Below, piece after piece: positions 50,852 to 59,774 of a stretch of 64,000 bases of DNA; the stretch's first letter is position 1; each line of letters starts with the position of its first letter. Location: NCBI GenBank assembly GCA_030584065.1, contig CP129489.1, forward strand, positions 2,523,497 through 2,587,496, written 5' to 3'. Both the position numbers and the translations under genes were made by a program. The notes beneath the pieces are model-generated. The model saw only the letters and a list, made by a program, of their open reading frames with translations, was not told where the DNA came from and did no database searches. This DNA comes from Flavobacteriales bacterium. GTDB taxonomy: Bacteria; Bacteroidota; Bacteroidia; Flavobacteriales_F; PHOS-HE28.

Positions 50852-52192
50852 TCAGTATGAGGTGAATGTTAGGCGCAGGCGCATGGGCCGTTGCGCCGCT
50901 GCCGGCCCGCTGAGCACCACGCGGTTCGCCGAGATGCCCCCGCTGCCGGGGAGCACTTCCAGCTCCGGGTCTTCATACGTGCCATCGATCACGCCCTGCG
51001 CGAAGCGCGTGATGTTGAACCGGTATTCCTTGTCCATCGCCCTGAAGTTGCCGTCAATGGCGCCGATGCCGGTCAGCTGGTCGGGCAGGAAGACATCGTT
51101 CCCAGCGGCATCCTTCCGGAAGAGGAAGAGCTGGGTGGGCGGCGGATAGTAGGGATACCAGCTGCCATCGGTGGGCACCACAAGCTCGGCCTTGGCCAGC
51201 ACGGCGCGCTGGCCGCGGTAGGCGGTCAGCGAGGCGAGGCTGATGACGGTGCGCGTGCCGGCGAGCGTTTGCACGTAGGTGCGCTGTGCCGGCTGCTCGG
51301 GGTCGGCCAGGGCCAGGAGGAGCCCGGGATCGGTGGCTTGTGAGCGGTCGTGCTCCACCACCCCATAGCGCACGCAGTTGGCGTTGATGGGGAAATCCAA
51401 TGCGCGCGTCAGGTCGGGCTGGTCGTTCTGGTCGCGGTAGTAGAGGGTCAGCTTCGAGGCCGCTGCGAGCAGGTCGAAATAGAGGATGCCGTTCTGGAGG
51501 GGCAGTTGCCCGCTGTTGTCCACGGTGACGTAGAAGCCATGGAAGAACTCGAGGAAGGCCTCGTCGGAGGACAGGTCGCTGGTGCCGAAGGCGTCGAGGA
51601 AGGTATCAGCCTTTGCCTGAGCGAGCCTGAGCCGCAGCTGCGGTGCGAGGCTGTCGCCGAGGATGTACGGCTTGCGGAGCGGCTGCGGGGTAATGCGCCC
51701 GCCGCGGACGGCGAGCAGGTCGTCGCCCACGGTGACGGGCATCCGGCTGCTTCGGTAGAGGGAATCGATGGCGAGGCGCTCGCCCAGCTCATGCACGCGG
51801 AACACCTGCGCGTCGAGGTTGCCGTAGCCGTAGTTCGCCCCATCGAACGCCAGCGCAAGCACCAGGCTGTCGGCCACGAGGCCCGAGGAGCCCTGTCCCG
51901 CCCCGATATTGAAGGCGCTCAGCCTCACCTCGGTGACGATGCCGGCACGGGTGAGGCCGAACTCCGGATCGATGAAGGACCCCAGCAGCTGCTTGGAGAG
52001 CCCGATGGAGCGGAAACTGGTGTCGGCCACCGTGTAGGCATGAAGGCTCGCGGTGTCGATCACCGTTCCGAGCGGATCGCCGGGCAGCAGGCCGGTACCG
52101 GCATCGGGATCCGGCTTCCGGCACGCGGCGAAGGCGATGACGGCCATGGCTGCCGCCAGCCGCAGGACCGATGGTTGCGAAAGCCCGCTCAC
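50852..52192 (-). CDS. DUF4270 family predicted lipoprotein
   Basis: 446 residues from the GTG at 52192, which overlaps the glycogen synthase stop (GTGA). The leader ends RLAAAMAVIAFAAC with a lipobox, followed by RKPDPDAGTGLLPGD. The rest is beta-rich, including FGLTRAGIVTEVRLSAFNIG and a C-terminal NITRFAQGVIDGTYEDPELEVLP, as in Bacteroidota DUF4270 proteins. Surface or periplasmic; function unknown. The conserved placement between glycogen synthase and glmS in this phylum suggests a carbohydrate or envelope link (inference). Confidence 0.85.
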   Translation of the reverse strand: MSGLSQPSVLRLAAAMAVIAFAACRKPDPDAGTGLLPGDPLGTVIDTASLHAYTVADTSFRSIGLSKQLLGSFIDPEFGLTRAGIVTEVRLSAFNIGAGQGSSGLVADSLVLALAFDGANYGYGNLDAQVFRVHELGERLAIDSLYRSSRMPVTVGDDLLAVRGGRITPQPLRKPYILGDSLAPQLRLRLAQAKADTFLDAFGTSDLSSDEAFLEFFHGFYVTVDNSGQLPLQNGILYFDLLAAASKLTLYYRDQNDQPDLTRALDFPINANCVRYGVVEHDRSQATDPGLLLALADPEQPAQRTYVQTLAGTRTVISLASLTAYRGQRAVLAKAELVVPTDGSWYPYYPPPTQLFLFRKDAAGNDVFLPDQLTGIGAIDGNFRAMDKEYRFNITRFAQGVIDGTYEDPELEVLPGSGGISANRVVLSGPAAAQRPMRLRLTFTSY

Positions 52193-53013
52193 ACCAAGGC
52201 GGCTTCGAGCACGCTGTGGTAGAACTCCGCGTGGGCACCGATCAGGTCCGAGCCGCCGGCGTAGGCCAGCGTGGGCTTGTCCTCGGCCTTGATGGCCGAC
52301 TCAAGGCCCTTGCCCAGCTTCGGGCTGCCCTTCACCACCGCATCGCTCAGGCCCATGCCGAACTTGTAGAGGTCGTCCGTGGTGGGCTTGTTCAAGCCCT
52401 TGAGCAGGTCCTTGTCGAAGCCCTCCATGGCCAGCTTCTTCGCCAGGTCCTTGTCCAGCGGCTCCGCCTTCTGGTCGTACACGCTCATCACCAGCTTCGC
52501 ATTCTCGAAGTGCGGGTCGTCCGCGAAGTAGTGCCGGATATAGAGGGGCACGAAGGCCGTCATCCAGCCATGGCAATGGATGATATCGGGCACCCACCCC
52601 AGCTTTCGAACGGTCTCCAGCACGCCACGGCCGAAGAAGAGCGCACGCTCATCGTTATCCGGGAAGAAGGAGCCCTCCTGGTCGTGCGTGTCGGCCTTGC
52701 GCTTGAAATACTCCTCATTGTCGATGAAGTACACCTGCATGCGCGCGCTGGGCACGCTGGCCACTTTGATCAGCAGGGCGTGATCGGTGTCGTTGATGAT
52801 GAGGTTCATCCCGCTGAGGCGGATCACCTCATGCAGTTGGTGCCTGCGCTCGTTGATGCACCCGAACTTGGGCATGAAGACGCGAATCTCGTTACCACGG
52901 TCCAGGATGCCCTGCGGCAGCTGGCGCGTCACCTTCGCCATCTCCTCCGGAATGTCCATGAACGGAGAGATGGACTGGGAGATGGTCAGCACTTTCGCAT
53001 TCTTCAAACTCAT
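52189..53013 (-). CDS. Glycogen/starch synthase, N-terminal (GT5) domain only
   Basis: 274 residues from ATG 53013. Matches the starch synthase catalytic domain: KVLTISQSISPFMDIPEEMAKVTRQLPQGILDRGNEIRVFMPKFG and PDIIHCHGWMTAFVPLYIR. The second Rossmann (GT1) half of full 480-residue synthases is missing, and no remnant follows. Such single-domain forms are normal in Bacteroidota, so this is not a pseudogene, but ADP-glucose transfer is unproven. It heads an operon with DUF4270 and glmS and has a good two-part promoter. Confidence 0.85.
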   Translation of the reverse strand: MSLKNAKVLTISQSISPFMDIPEEMAKVTRQLPQGILDRGNEIRVFMPKFGCINERRHQLHEVIRLSGMNLIINDTDHALLIKVASVPSARMQVYFIDNEEYFKRKADTHDQEGSFFPDNDERALFFGRGVLETVRKLGWVPDIIHCHGWMTAFVPLYIRHYFADDPHFENAKLVMSVYDQKAEPLDKDLAKKLAMEGFDKDLLKGLNKPTTDDLYKFGMGLSDAVVKGSPKLGKGLESAIKAEDKPTLAYAGGSDLIGAHAEFYHSVLEAALV

Positions 53014-53036
53014 GGGGCAAGGGGAATTCAGGGGTA

Positions 53037-53067
53037 CAAAAATATAGACTTTCGGGGGTAACTTCAA
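53037..53067 (-). promoter_or_regulatory. Promoter of the glycogen synthase-DUF4270-glmS operon
   Basis: On the minus strand TTG (53067-53065), 20 nt, then TATTTTTG (53044-53037), a perfect TAnnTTTG, 23 nt ahead of ATG 53013. Confidence 0.75.
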
Positions 53068-53117
53068 CGAAGGGACCCTAGATTGGCCCGCTTCCGGCCT
53101 CATTCCCAACGACTTCA

Positions 53118-53966
53118 ATGAAGGTGATCACCCAGCCGGCCGAGATGGCCACCTGGTCGGCGGCTTGCCGGCGCAGCGGGGCCCGCATCGGCTTCGTGCC
53201 CACCATGGGCGCCCTGCATGAAGGCCATTTGGACCTGGTGCGCATCGCCCTGAGCGAATGCGACCGCGTGGTGTGCAGCATCTTCGTCAACCCCCTGCAG
53301 TTCAACGACCCGAACGACCTGGCGAGCTACCCCGTGCAGCTCGAACAGGACCAGCTGCTGCTGGAACAGACGGGCTGCCACGGCGTCTTCCTGCCCCGGC
53401 GCGAGGAGCTGTTCGCATCGTTCACCCCGAAGGTCTTCGACCTGCTGGGGCTTGACCGGCACTGGGAGGGCCCGAATCGTCCGGGGCATTTCCAAGGGGT
53501 GGTGAACGTGGTGGAGCAGCTCTTCCTGTTCGTGCGGCCGGATGCGGCCTACTTCGGGGAGAAGGACCGCCAGCAACTGGCCATCATCCGTGCCATGGCC
53601 CGCGAACACCGCTGGCCTGAGCGCATCCGCCCCTGCCCCACGGTGCGGGAGCCGGACGGCCTGGCCATGAGCTCAAGGAACCTCCGGCTCACTGCGGCGG
53701 ACCGTGCGCAGGCCCCCATTCTGCACGCAGCGCTGCAAGCGGTTGCGCGCCTGTGCTTCCGGGCCACCGTGGACGAGGCGCTGGATGCCGGCCGGGAGGT
53801 GCTCGCCACCGTGCCCGCCGTTGGCGTGGAATACCTGGCCGTTGCGCACCCTGACACCTTGGAGCCGCTGCACGACTGGGACGGGGTGGCGGAGGCGGCC
53901 CTGCTGATCGCCGCCCGGGTAGGCGCGGTCAGGCTCATCGACAACATCACCGCCAAGCGGCCCTGA
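53118..53966 (+). CDS. panC: Pantothenate synthetase
   Basis: 282 residues. Condenses pantoate with beta-alanine using ATP. Nucleotidyltransferase motifs are PTMGALHEGHLDLV near residue 29, FVNPLQFN, AYFGEKDRQQLAIIR and EPDGLAMSSRN. Followed 72 bp later by panD, so beta-alanine supply and use are encoded together. Divergent from the glycogen synthase operon. Confidence 0.97.
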   Translation: MKVITQPAEMATWSAACRRSGARIGFVPTMGALHEGHLDLVRIALSECDRVVCSIFVNPLQFNDPNDLASYPVQLEQDQLLLEQTGCHGVFLPRREELFASFTPKVFDLLGLDRHWEGPNRPGHFQGVVNVVEQLFLFVRPDAAYFGEKDRQQLAIIRAMAREHRWPERIRPCPTVREPDGLAMSSRNLRLTAADRAQAPILHAALQAVARLCFRATVDEALDAGREVLATVPAVGVEYLAVAHPDTLEPLHDWDGVAEAALLIAARVGAVRLIDNITAKRP

Positions 53967-53989
53967 GCGCCCAATCCCAAGCGGGAGGG

Positions 53990-53997
53990 TAGCTTTG
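53990..53997 (+). promoter_or_regulatory. -7 promoter box (TAGCTTTG) upstream of panD
   Basis: Exact TAnnTTTG octamer 41 nt before ATG 54039, suggesting an internal promoter for panD and the genes behind it. Confidence 0.5.
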
Positions 53998-54038
53998 CGC
54001 CCCCTGAGGCGTAAAGGCCATCGGGGCCAGTCCGAGCC

Positions 54039-54392
54039 ATGACCATTGAAGTGCTCCGTGCCAAGCTCCACCGTGTGCGCATCACGGAGGCCGATGTGAA
54101 CTACATCGGCAGCATCACCATCGACGAGGACCTGATCGACGCGGCCGGTTTCGTGGAGGGCGAGAAAGTGCAGGTGCTGAACGTGAACAACGGCGAACGC
54201 CTGGAAACGTACGTGATCAAGGGTGAGCGGGGCAGCGGGGCGGTCTGCCTGAACGGTCCGGCCGCGCTCAAGGCCACGGTGGGCGATGTGGTGATCGTGG
54301 TGGCCTATGCGCGCATGGGCCTCGAGGAGGCCCGCGCATTCCGGCCCGTGGTGGTCTTCCCCGACGAGCGCACCAACAAACTGAAGGCGTGA
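54039..54392 (+). CDS. panD: Aspartate 1-decarboxylase (pyruvoyl-dependent)
   Basis: 117 residues. Makes beta-alanine for pantothenate. The self-cleavage site Gly24-Ser25 is in [12 protein letters not shown]; Ser25 becomes the pyruvoyl group. [23 protein letters not shown] matches the barrel core. Its stop overlaps the GTG of the flippase-like gene (GTGA). Confidence 0.97.
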   Translation: MTIEVLRAKLHRVRITEADVNYIGSITIDEDLIDAAGFVEGEKVQVLNVNNGERLETYVIKGERGSGAVCLNGPAALKATVGDVVIVVAYARMGLEEARAFRPVVVFPDERTNKLKA

Positions 54393-55414
54393 AGAAGGCG
54401 TTGATCAACGCCCTGAAGCTCGGCCTGCCGCTGGCCATCGGCTTCTGGTTGATCCACAAGCAGTACAGCGACCTGAGCCCGGAACAGCGCACGGAGCTGT
54501 TCAACGCGTTCCGACAGGCCGACATGGGCTGGCTGATGCTGGCCATCGCCGTGGGCTGGGTGGCGCATGTGAGCCGCGCCTGGCGCTGGCGCTACCTGCT
54601 GGAGCCGCTCGGCTACCGACCCGGGTTCTGGAACTGCTACCATGGCGTCATGACGGGCTACTTCGTGAACATGTTCATCCCGCGCGCCGGCGAGGCGAGC
54701 CGAGCAGCGCTGCTGTACCGCGCCGAGCAGGTGCCGTTCGAGAAGGGCTTCGGCACCGTGATGGCGGAGCGCGTGGTGGACATGGCCGTGCTCCTGGCGA
54801 TCGCGGGAGCAGCCGTAGCCATGCAGATCGACAAGCTGGACCTCTTCCAGGCGCAGATCGCGCGGTTCAGGGCCGAACAGGGCGGTGCGGCGACGGACGA
54901 AGGCGGCGGGCACCTGGGGATGATCCTGGTAGCGGCCCTGGCGCTCGTGGCCGCGGCGGGTGCCTACATCGTGATCACGCGCCCGGCGCTGCGCGCCCGG
55001 GCCATGGATGCGGTGCGCGGGTTCCTCCAAGGGCTGCAGACCGTGCTCCACACCCGCAAGAAGCTCCTGTTCCTAGGGCACACCCTGCTCATCTGGGCCT
55101 CCTACGTGGGGATGTTCTACGTGGGGTTCTATTGCCTGCCGACCATGTCGGAAGTGAGCTTCGATGCCATCCTCGCCGGCTTCATCGCCGGCGCCATCGG
55201 AATCATCCTCGTGCAGGGCGGCATCGGCGTGTACCCCGCATTCGTGGCGCTCATCGTGGGGGTATACATGCCACCTCCCGAAGGCGGCGGCCTGTTGCGG
55301 CCCGATGCATTGGCCATGGGCTGGCTGCTCTGGGCGGCACAGACCGTCATGCTCATCGTGCTGGGCGGTGCGTCGCTACTTTTGTCGGCGTTGAAGAAAC
55401 CGGCCCAGCCATGA
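54389..55414 (+). CDS. Flippase-like (lysylphosphatidylglycerol synthase TM region) membrane protein
   Basis: 341 residues starting at GTG 54389. Eight or so transmembrane helices (about 5-22, 45-62, 75-95, 130-150, 170-192, 225-250, 258-285, 300-335). The family signature [22 protein letters not shown] lies near residue 88, with [17 protein letters not shown] later. This is the YbhN/AglD-like LPG_synthase_TM family without the catalytic aminoacyl-transfer domain; a lipid-linked transport role is suspected. It sits between panD and rfaE2 with overlaps on both sides. Confidence 0.88.
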   Translation: MKKALINALKLGLPLAIGFWLIHKQYSDLSPEQRTELFNAFRQADMGWLMLAIAVGWVAHVSRAWRWRYLLEPLGYRPGFWNCYHGVMTGYFVNMFIPRAGEASRAALLYRAEQVPFEKGFGTVMAERVVDMAVLLAIAGAAVAMQIDKLDLFQAQIARFRAEQGGAATDEGGGHLGMILVAALALVAAAGAYIVITRPALRARAMDAVRGFLQGLQTVLHTRKKLLFLGHTLLIWASYVGMFYVGFYCLPTMSEVSFDAILAGFIAGAIGIILVQGGIGVYPAFVALIVGVYMPPPEGGGLLRPDALAMGWLLWAAQTVMLIVLGGASLLLSALKKPAQP

Positions 55415-55914
55415 GCAGCGATGTCGCCACGCCTACAACGGACCGCCGGGTGGTGGACCTGGAGAACCTCAAACGGCTCTGCAACATCTGGCGCATGAAG
55501 GGCGACCGGGTGGTGTTCACCAACGGCTGCTTCGACATCCTTCACCGTGGGCACGTGGAGTACCTGCAGGAGGCCGCCGCGCTGGGCGACCGCTTGGTGA
55601 TCGGCGTGAACAGCGATGCCAGCGTACGCCGTCAAGGCAAGGGCGCGGATCGGCCGCTGAACGACCAGGACAGCCGGGCCAAGGTCCTTGCCGCACTCCG
55701 ACTCGTGGATGCCGTGGTGATCTTCGATGAGGACACGCCGCTGGACCTGATCAAGGCCATCGTGCCGGATGTGCTGGTGAAAGGCGGGGACTGGAGCGAA
55801 GACCGCATCGTCGGGGCCCAGGAGGTGAGGGCCGCGGGCGGCGCGGTGCGCAGCCTGAAGCTCGTGGACGGATTCTCCACCACGGCCCTGGTCGAGCGGA
55901 TCCGCCGTGGCTAA
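55411..55914 (+). CDS. rfaE2: D-glycero-beta-D-manno-heptose 1-phosphate adenylyltransferase (RfaE domain 2)
   Basis: 167 residues from ATG 55411, overlapping the previous stop (ATGA). Nucleotidyltransferase motifs are TNGCFDILHRGHVEYL (HxGH), GVNSDASVRRQGKGADRP and DGFSTTALVERI. Transfers AMP to heptose-1-phosphate for ADP-heptose, an LPS core precursor. It is the stand-alone second domain of E. coli HldE; no kinase partner is in view. The longer open frame beginning at 55132 is a shadow of the flippase gene. Confidence 0.94.
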   Translation: MSSDVATPTTDRRVVDLENLKRLCNIWRMKGDRVVFTNGCFDILHRGHVEYLQEAAALGDRLVIGVNSDASVRRQGKGADRPLNDQDSRAKVLAALRLVDAVVIFDEDTPLDLIKAIVPDVLVKGGDWSEDRIVGAQEVRAAGGAVRSLKLVDGFSTTALVERIRRG

Positions 55915-57283
55915 GGTCCGTTCCCAATTCGTCTGCCAGGCCTGCGGCTCGGCCTTCCCCCAATGGCTCGGGCAGTGCCCCAGCTGCAAGCAATGGAATA
56001 CCCTCGTGGAGGAGGTGCGCGACCGCGTGGAGGAGAAGCGCGGTACACCGGCCAGCGTGAAGGGCCGGGGCGCCAAGCCCATCGCCATCGGCGACATCCC
56101 CGCGCAGGACGGCCCCCGCATCCCGCTGAGCGACCGTGAACTGAGCCGTGTGCTGGGCGGCGGACTGGTGCCCGGCAGCATCACCCTCATCGGCGGAGAG
56201 CCCGGCATCGGCAAGAGCACGCTGCTGCTGCAGACCGCGCTGCGCAATCCGCACCTGCGCACCCTGTACGTGAGCGGCGAGGAGAGCGAGCACCAGGTGA
56301 AGATGCGTGCGGAGCGCCTGCAGCAGGAAGCCGGCGCGGCCGTGGGAGAAGGATGCTATGTGCTGACGGAGACCAACACCCAGAACATCTTCAAGCACAT
56401 CGAAGCCTTGCGGCCGGGGCTGGTGGTGATCGACAGCGTACAGACGCTGCACACCGCCACCCTCGATGCCAGCCCCGGCAGCGTGGGACAGGTGCGGGAA
56501 TGCACAGCCGAGCTCATGCGCTTCGCCAAGGCCACCGATGTGCCCATGGTGCTCATCGGTCACATCACCAAGGACGGCTTCATCGCCGGCCCCAAGGTGC
56601 TGGAGCACATGGTGGACTGCGTGCTGCAGTTCGAGGGCGACCGTGACCACGCCTACCGGCTGCTGCGCCCCCTGAAGAACCGTTTCGGCAGCACGAACGA
56701 GCTGGGCATCTACGAGATGCACGGCACCGGTCTTGCGGCCGTGGAGGACCCCAGCCAGGTGCTGCTCGGGGACCGCCGCGAGCGCCCCAGCGGCGTGGCC
56801 GTGAGCGCGACGCTCGAAGGGCAGCGCCCGCTGCTGATCGAGGTGCAGGCGCTGGTGAGCAGCGCCGTATACGGCACGCCGCAGCGCAGCGCCACGGGCT
56901 TCGACCTGCGGCGCATGAACATGCTGCTGGCGGTGCTTGAGAAGCGCTGCGGATTCCGGCTTGGGCAGAAGGACGTGTTCCTCAACCTCGCCGGCGGCTT
57001 CCGCGTGGAGGAGCCGGCCATCGACCTCGCAGTGGTGTGCGCGGTGCTCAGCAGCAACGCCGATATCCCGATCCCCATGGACTGCGCGTTCTGCGGGGAG
57101 GTCGGTCTCACCGGCGAGATCCGCCCCGTGACCCGCACCGAGCAGCGCATCGCCGAAGCGCAGAAGATGGGCTTCTCGCGCATGTTCATCCCCCGGGGCA
57201 CCAAGGGCGTCGGCAACCCCAAGGGCATCGCCCTGGTGCAGGTTGGGCGCGTGGAGGAGGTCCTCAGCCACCTGTTCGGCTAG
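55907..57283 (+). CDS. radA: DNA repair protein RadA/Sms
   Basis: 458 residues from GTG 55907, overlapping rfaE2 by 8 bp. Zinc finger C10-x2-C13 ... C24-x2-C27 (FVCQACGSAFPQWLGQCPSC), RecA-like ATPase with Walker A GEPGIGKST near 97-105, the family-specific KNRFGSTNELGIYEM, and a Lon-protease-like C-terminal domain (about 310-458). A branch-migrating helicase that helps recombination intermediates mature. Last gene of the panC-panD-flippase-rfaE2-radA unit. Confidence 0.97.
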   Translation: MAKVRSQFVCQACGSAFPQWLGQCPSCKQWNTLVEEVRDRVEEKRGTPASVKGRGAKPIAIGDIPAQDGPRIPLSDRELSRVLGGGLVPGSITLIGGEPGIGKSTLLLQTALRNPHLRTLYVSGEESEHQVKMRAERLQQEAGAAVGEGCYVLTETNTQNIFKHIEALRPGLVVIDSVQTLHTATLDASPGSVGQVRECTAELMRFAKATDVPMVLIGHITKDGFIAGPKVLEHMVDCVLQFEGDRDHAYRLLRPLKNRFGSTNELGIYEMHGTGLAAVEDPSQVLLGDRRERPSGVAVSATLEGQRPLLIEVQALVSSAVYGTPQRSATGFDLRRMNMLLAVLEKRCGFRLGQKDVFLNLAGGFRVEEPAIDLAVVCAVLSSNADIPIPMDCAFCGEVGLTGEIRPVTRTEQRIAEAQKMGFSRMFIPRGTKGVGNPKGIALVQVGRVEEVLSHLFG

Positions 57284-57328
57284 CGGCGGGGAACCAACCC
57301 GATGGCGGGATCCACGTCATTGCATCAG

Positions 57329-57355
57329 CCGGTGCATGCAGCAAGGGTGCACCGG
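57329..57355. terminator. Stem-loop downstream of radA
   Basis: CCGGTGCA and TGCACCGG perfect 8-bp arms with an 11-nt loop, 46 nt after the radA stop. No T-run. Confidence 0.45.
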
Positions 57356-57393
57356 TGGAGGAGCCATGACCCGGAAGAGTCCCACCCTACCCC

Positions 57394-57834
57394 ATGGCCA
57401 GGAACCTACCCCCTGCCCCGCTCTTCACCATTGAACAGCCGGAACCGCGGCTCCTCGTGCAGCGCTACAAGTCGAGCATGCGCTTCGAGCCCAACCACAT
57501 CCGCAAGGCCGCCCGTGCGCTGGAGCGATCGCTTGGCGGTGAGCCGCACGCCCTGCTGGTCATCATCCCGCCCGAAGTGCCGGTCGCACCGGAGGCTACC
57601 AACGTGGACCACTTCCTGGGCGAGCGCGACCATCGACGGATCGCCGCACTGGCCGTAGTAGCCCCGGCGCCCTTGATGCACAGCGTCTCCAGGTTCTATT
57701 TCAACTGGTTCCCCCAGCCCTTTCCGGCGCGGGTCTTCCGGAAGGAGGCCGCCGCACTGGAATGGCTGCGGACCCAGGTCCCCTCTGCCCTCGGGCGGAG
57801 CCGGTCTGCCGGGCGGATCGCCCACAACGGGTGA
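57394..57834 (+). CDS. Small cytoplasmic protein, STAS/SpoIIAA-like
   Basis: 146 residues. No signal peptide. The alpha/beta pattern LLVIIPPEVPVAPEATNVDHFL ... RRIAALAVVAPAPLMHSVSRFYFNWF ... ARVFRKEAAALEWLR resembles STAS/SpoIIAA-like proteins of Bacteroidota, in which a final 'xxFxxExxAxxWL' helix is typical. The substrate or partner is unknown. It lies upstream of a response regulator with its own apparent promoter, so a link is only positional. Confidence 0.55.
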   Translation: MARNLPPAPLFTIEQPEPRLLVQRYKSSMRFEPNHIRKAARALERSLGGEPHALLVIIPPEVPVAPEATNVDHFLGERDHRRIAALAVVAPAPLMHSVSRFYFNWFPQPFPARVFRKEAAALEWLRTQVPSALGRSRSAGRIAHNG

Positions 57835-57872
57835 AACCAGGAGCCGTGCCGTGCGGAGTGCCCTGCAGGCGT

Positions 57873-57880
57873 TAGCTTCG
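57873..57880 (+). promoter_or_regulatory. -7 promoter box (TAGCTTCG) for the response regulator gene
   Basis: TAnnTTCG octamer 34 nt before ATG 57915. Confidence 0.4.
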
Positions 57881-57914
57881 ATGGGCCCTTCCCCTCTGGA
57901 TGGGCGCATGATCC

Positions 57915-58556
57915 ATGGAAGGCACGCGCATCGTCATCGCCGACCCGCTGGAGCTGATCGCCGAAGGCGTGCGGTCGTGGCTGCAGGGGGTCGACGGATT
58001 GCAGGTGACCGGACATGTGCGCACCGGAACGGAACTGCTGGACTTCCTGCGCCGGACGCCAGCTGATCTGGTGCTCCTGGAGGTTTCGCTGCCCGGCAAG
58101 GATGGCATCGACACCATGCGGGCCATCCACCGGGAGTTCCCCGGGCTGCGGGTGCTCGCCTTCTCGGCCTTGACCGAGATCGAATACGTGAATAGCATGC
58201 TCATCGAGGGTGCATGCGGGTACCTGGTGAAAGGCGGCCCGCGCGAAGAGCTGGTGGAAGCCATATGCAGCTGCGTGCAAGGCCAGCGCTTCCTGAGCCA
58301 GGCCGCTCAGGTGAGCGTAGCCAATGGGTATCGCTACACGGAGAAGCGTCCCGATGGGGAATACATCGGCTTGACCGCACGGGAGCGCGAGATCATCCGC
58401 CTCATCGCGCTGGAGCGGACGAATTCCGAGATCGGCGCGGCGCTGTTCATCAGCGAAGAGACCGTGAAGAGCCACCGGAAGAAGCTGATGACCAAGCTGA
58501 ACGTCCGCAGCTCCGCCGGTCTGGTGAAGTACGCGCTGGACCGCCGCTGGGTTTGA
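57915..58556 (+). CDS. LuxR/NarL-family response regulator with Glu at the phosphoacceptor position
   Basis: 213 residues. Receiver domain (about 4-120) and LuxR-type HTH (about 148-208; LTAREREIIRLIALERTNSEIGAALFISEETVKSHRKKLMTKL). At the position of the phosphorylated Asp (consensus VLLDxxLPGxDG) this protein has Glu56 (DLVLLEVSLPGKDG). The upstream acidic pair is reduced to Asp10-Pro11. Ser84 and Lys106, the switch residues, are retained. This suggests phosphorylation-independent or constitutively active-like function. No histidine kinase is adjacent. Confidence 0.9.
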   Translation: MEGTRIVIADPLELIAEGVRSWLQGVDGLQVTGHVRTGTELLDFLRRTPADLVLLEVSLPGKDGIDTMRAIHREFPGLRVLAFSALTEIEYVNSMLIEGACGYLVKGGPREELVEAICSCVQGQRFLSQAAQVSVANGYRYTEKRPDGEYIGLTAREREIIRLIALERTNSEIGAALFISEETVKSHRKKLMTKLNVRSSAGLVKYALDRRWV

Positions 58557-58583
58557 TCAAGGTAATGCGATCGTTAAGCCTAC

Positions 58584-59039
58584 ATGAAGTTTGGCCTTCG
58601 CAGGCAAACCGTCATGGGGAAGCGCGCCGTCAAGACCGATATTCACCGCTTAACCGCCTCCGTCATGCAAACGACCACCAGCCGGGCAGCCTTATCCGAT
58701 AGCGGCCCACGCGCAGCGGAGCGTCTACGGGCATTCGGCGCCTTGGAGGTGCTGCGCATCACCAAGGCCCTTCGCAGCGCACCCGACCGCATGGAGTTCG
58801 CAGGGACCCCGGCGCGCCAAGGCAGCAAGGCACGCAGCGTCCTTGTGAGCTTCGTTGCGGACGGCATCCCCCGGCAGCCCCGCTTCGATGAAGCCACAGG
58901 GCGCATCGAACTGTTCTATGCTGACCGTGACCATCCGGAGGTGCAGGCACTGCTCAATGGCAAGCGCAACCGGTTCTGCTACTTCTGGCGGGCGGCGAAA
59001 GGCGGCCAGACGCATGCCTGGCTGCTGAGCTCTCCTTAG
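58584..59039 (+). CDS. Hypothetical protein, 151 aa
   Basis: Not recognised. Basic N-terminus (MKFGLRRQTVMGKRAVKTDI), no signal peptide or membrane helix. The second half has an alternating strand-like pattern (RSVLVSFVADGIPRQPRFDEATGRIELFY, NRFCYFWRAAKGGQTHAWLL) that could form a small beta domain. It lies 27 bp after the response regulator gene; the true start may be the ATG at 58614 or 58665. Moderate coding confidence from codon-like composition and its place in an otherwise empty gap. Confidence 0.5.
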   Translation: MKFGLRRQTVMGKRAVKTDIHRLTASVMQTTTSRAALSDSGPRAAERLRAFGALEVLRITKALRSAPDRMEFAGTPARQGSKARSVLVSFVADGIPRQPRFDEATGRIELFYADRDHPEVQALLNGKRNRFCYFWRAAKGGQTHAWLLSSP

Positions 59040-59183
59040 CCCCCCGGCACGGATCCGCCCCACAGGTTCCGCCGGCGGCAGTCCGGCATCAGCCATTAAA
59101 GCGCACAAGGCCTTGCGCGGATTCCCGACGCTGCAGTGCCTTGGACTGCGATGCCCGGCATCCGCTCCCGATGGTTTCGGCCC

Positions 59184-59774
59184 CTAGGCCTCCGGCGGGG
59201 TGGCTGTTCCGCGCGCCTCGCGCAGCGCATCCTGGATGAATGCCGACTTGTGCGCCGTGTACGCCGCACGGTCATTCGGGAACTCCTGCGCCAATGCGCG
59301 CTTGAGGGATTCATAGGCCGCGGCAGCCTCCGGGCGGGCCCGCAGGTAGTCGCGAAAGAGCAGGCGGTCCGCTGTGGCCTGATCCGGTTCCACCATATGG
59401 ACATGCACCATCCGGTTTCCCGCCCCATCGCGCGCAATGAACCAGGCATACCATGGCGCCCGCTCGCCCATGCTGGGCCGCCAGATGAACTCATAGCCGA
59501 GCTGCTTCATCACCGGCACCACTTCGATGCGAACACGGCCCAGGTCGGTCACCTCCACTTGGATGTCGATGACCGGCTTGGCACTGAGGCCGGGCACGGC
59601 CGTGCTCCCGATATGGGCGATGCACGTGCAGAGGTCGCCGGGCAGCGCAGCCTTGAGTCGGGCCTCTTCGGCCGCATACCGCGCTGGCCAGGCCGGATCA
59701 TAGGGTGTGATGGCGATGGGTTCGCGGGTGAGCTCCGCGATGCGCTCCGAAGGGATGCGGGTAGATGTGCTCAT
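59184..59774 (-). CDS. GrpB/UPF0157 family nucleotidyltransferase-fold protein
   Basis: 196 residues. The diagnostic block HIGSTAVPGLSAKPVIDIQV lies at about 53-72 (the GSTAVPG-x-x-AKP-x-x-D signature), with HVHMVEP and YLRARPEAAAAYESLKRALA later. The fold is polymerase-beta-like; the biological substrate is unknown. Its ATG overlaps the fdhD stop by 4 bp, so the two are an operon. Confidence 0.92.
   Translation of the reverse strand: MSTSTRIPSERIAELTREPIAITPYDPAWPARYAAEEARLKAALPGDLCTCIAHIGSTAVPGLSAKPVIDIQVEVTDLGRVRIEVVPVMKQLGYEFIWRPSMGERAPWYAWFIARDGAGNRMVHVHMVEPDQATADRLLFRDYLRARPEAAAAYESLKRALAQEFPNDRAAYTAHKSAFIQDALREARGTATPPEA

Noticed and set aside
52189-53013. Glycogen synthase pseudogene
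   Set aside because: The short form looked truncated, but the gene has its own consensus promoter, coupled downstream genes and no remnant of the second domain; single-domain forms are usual in the phylum.
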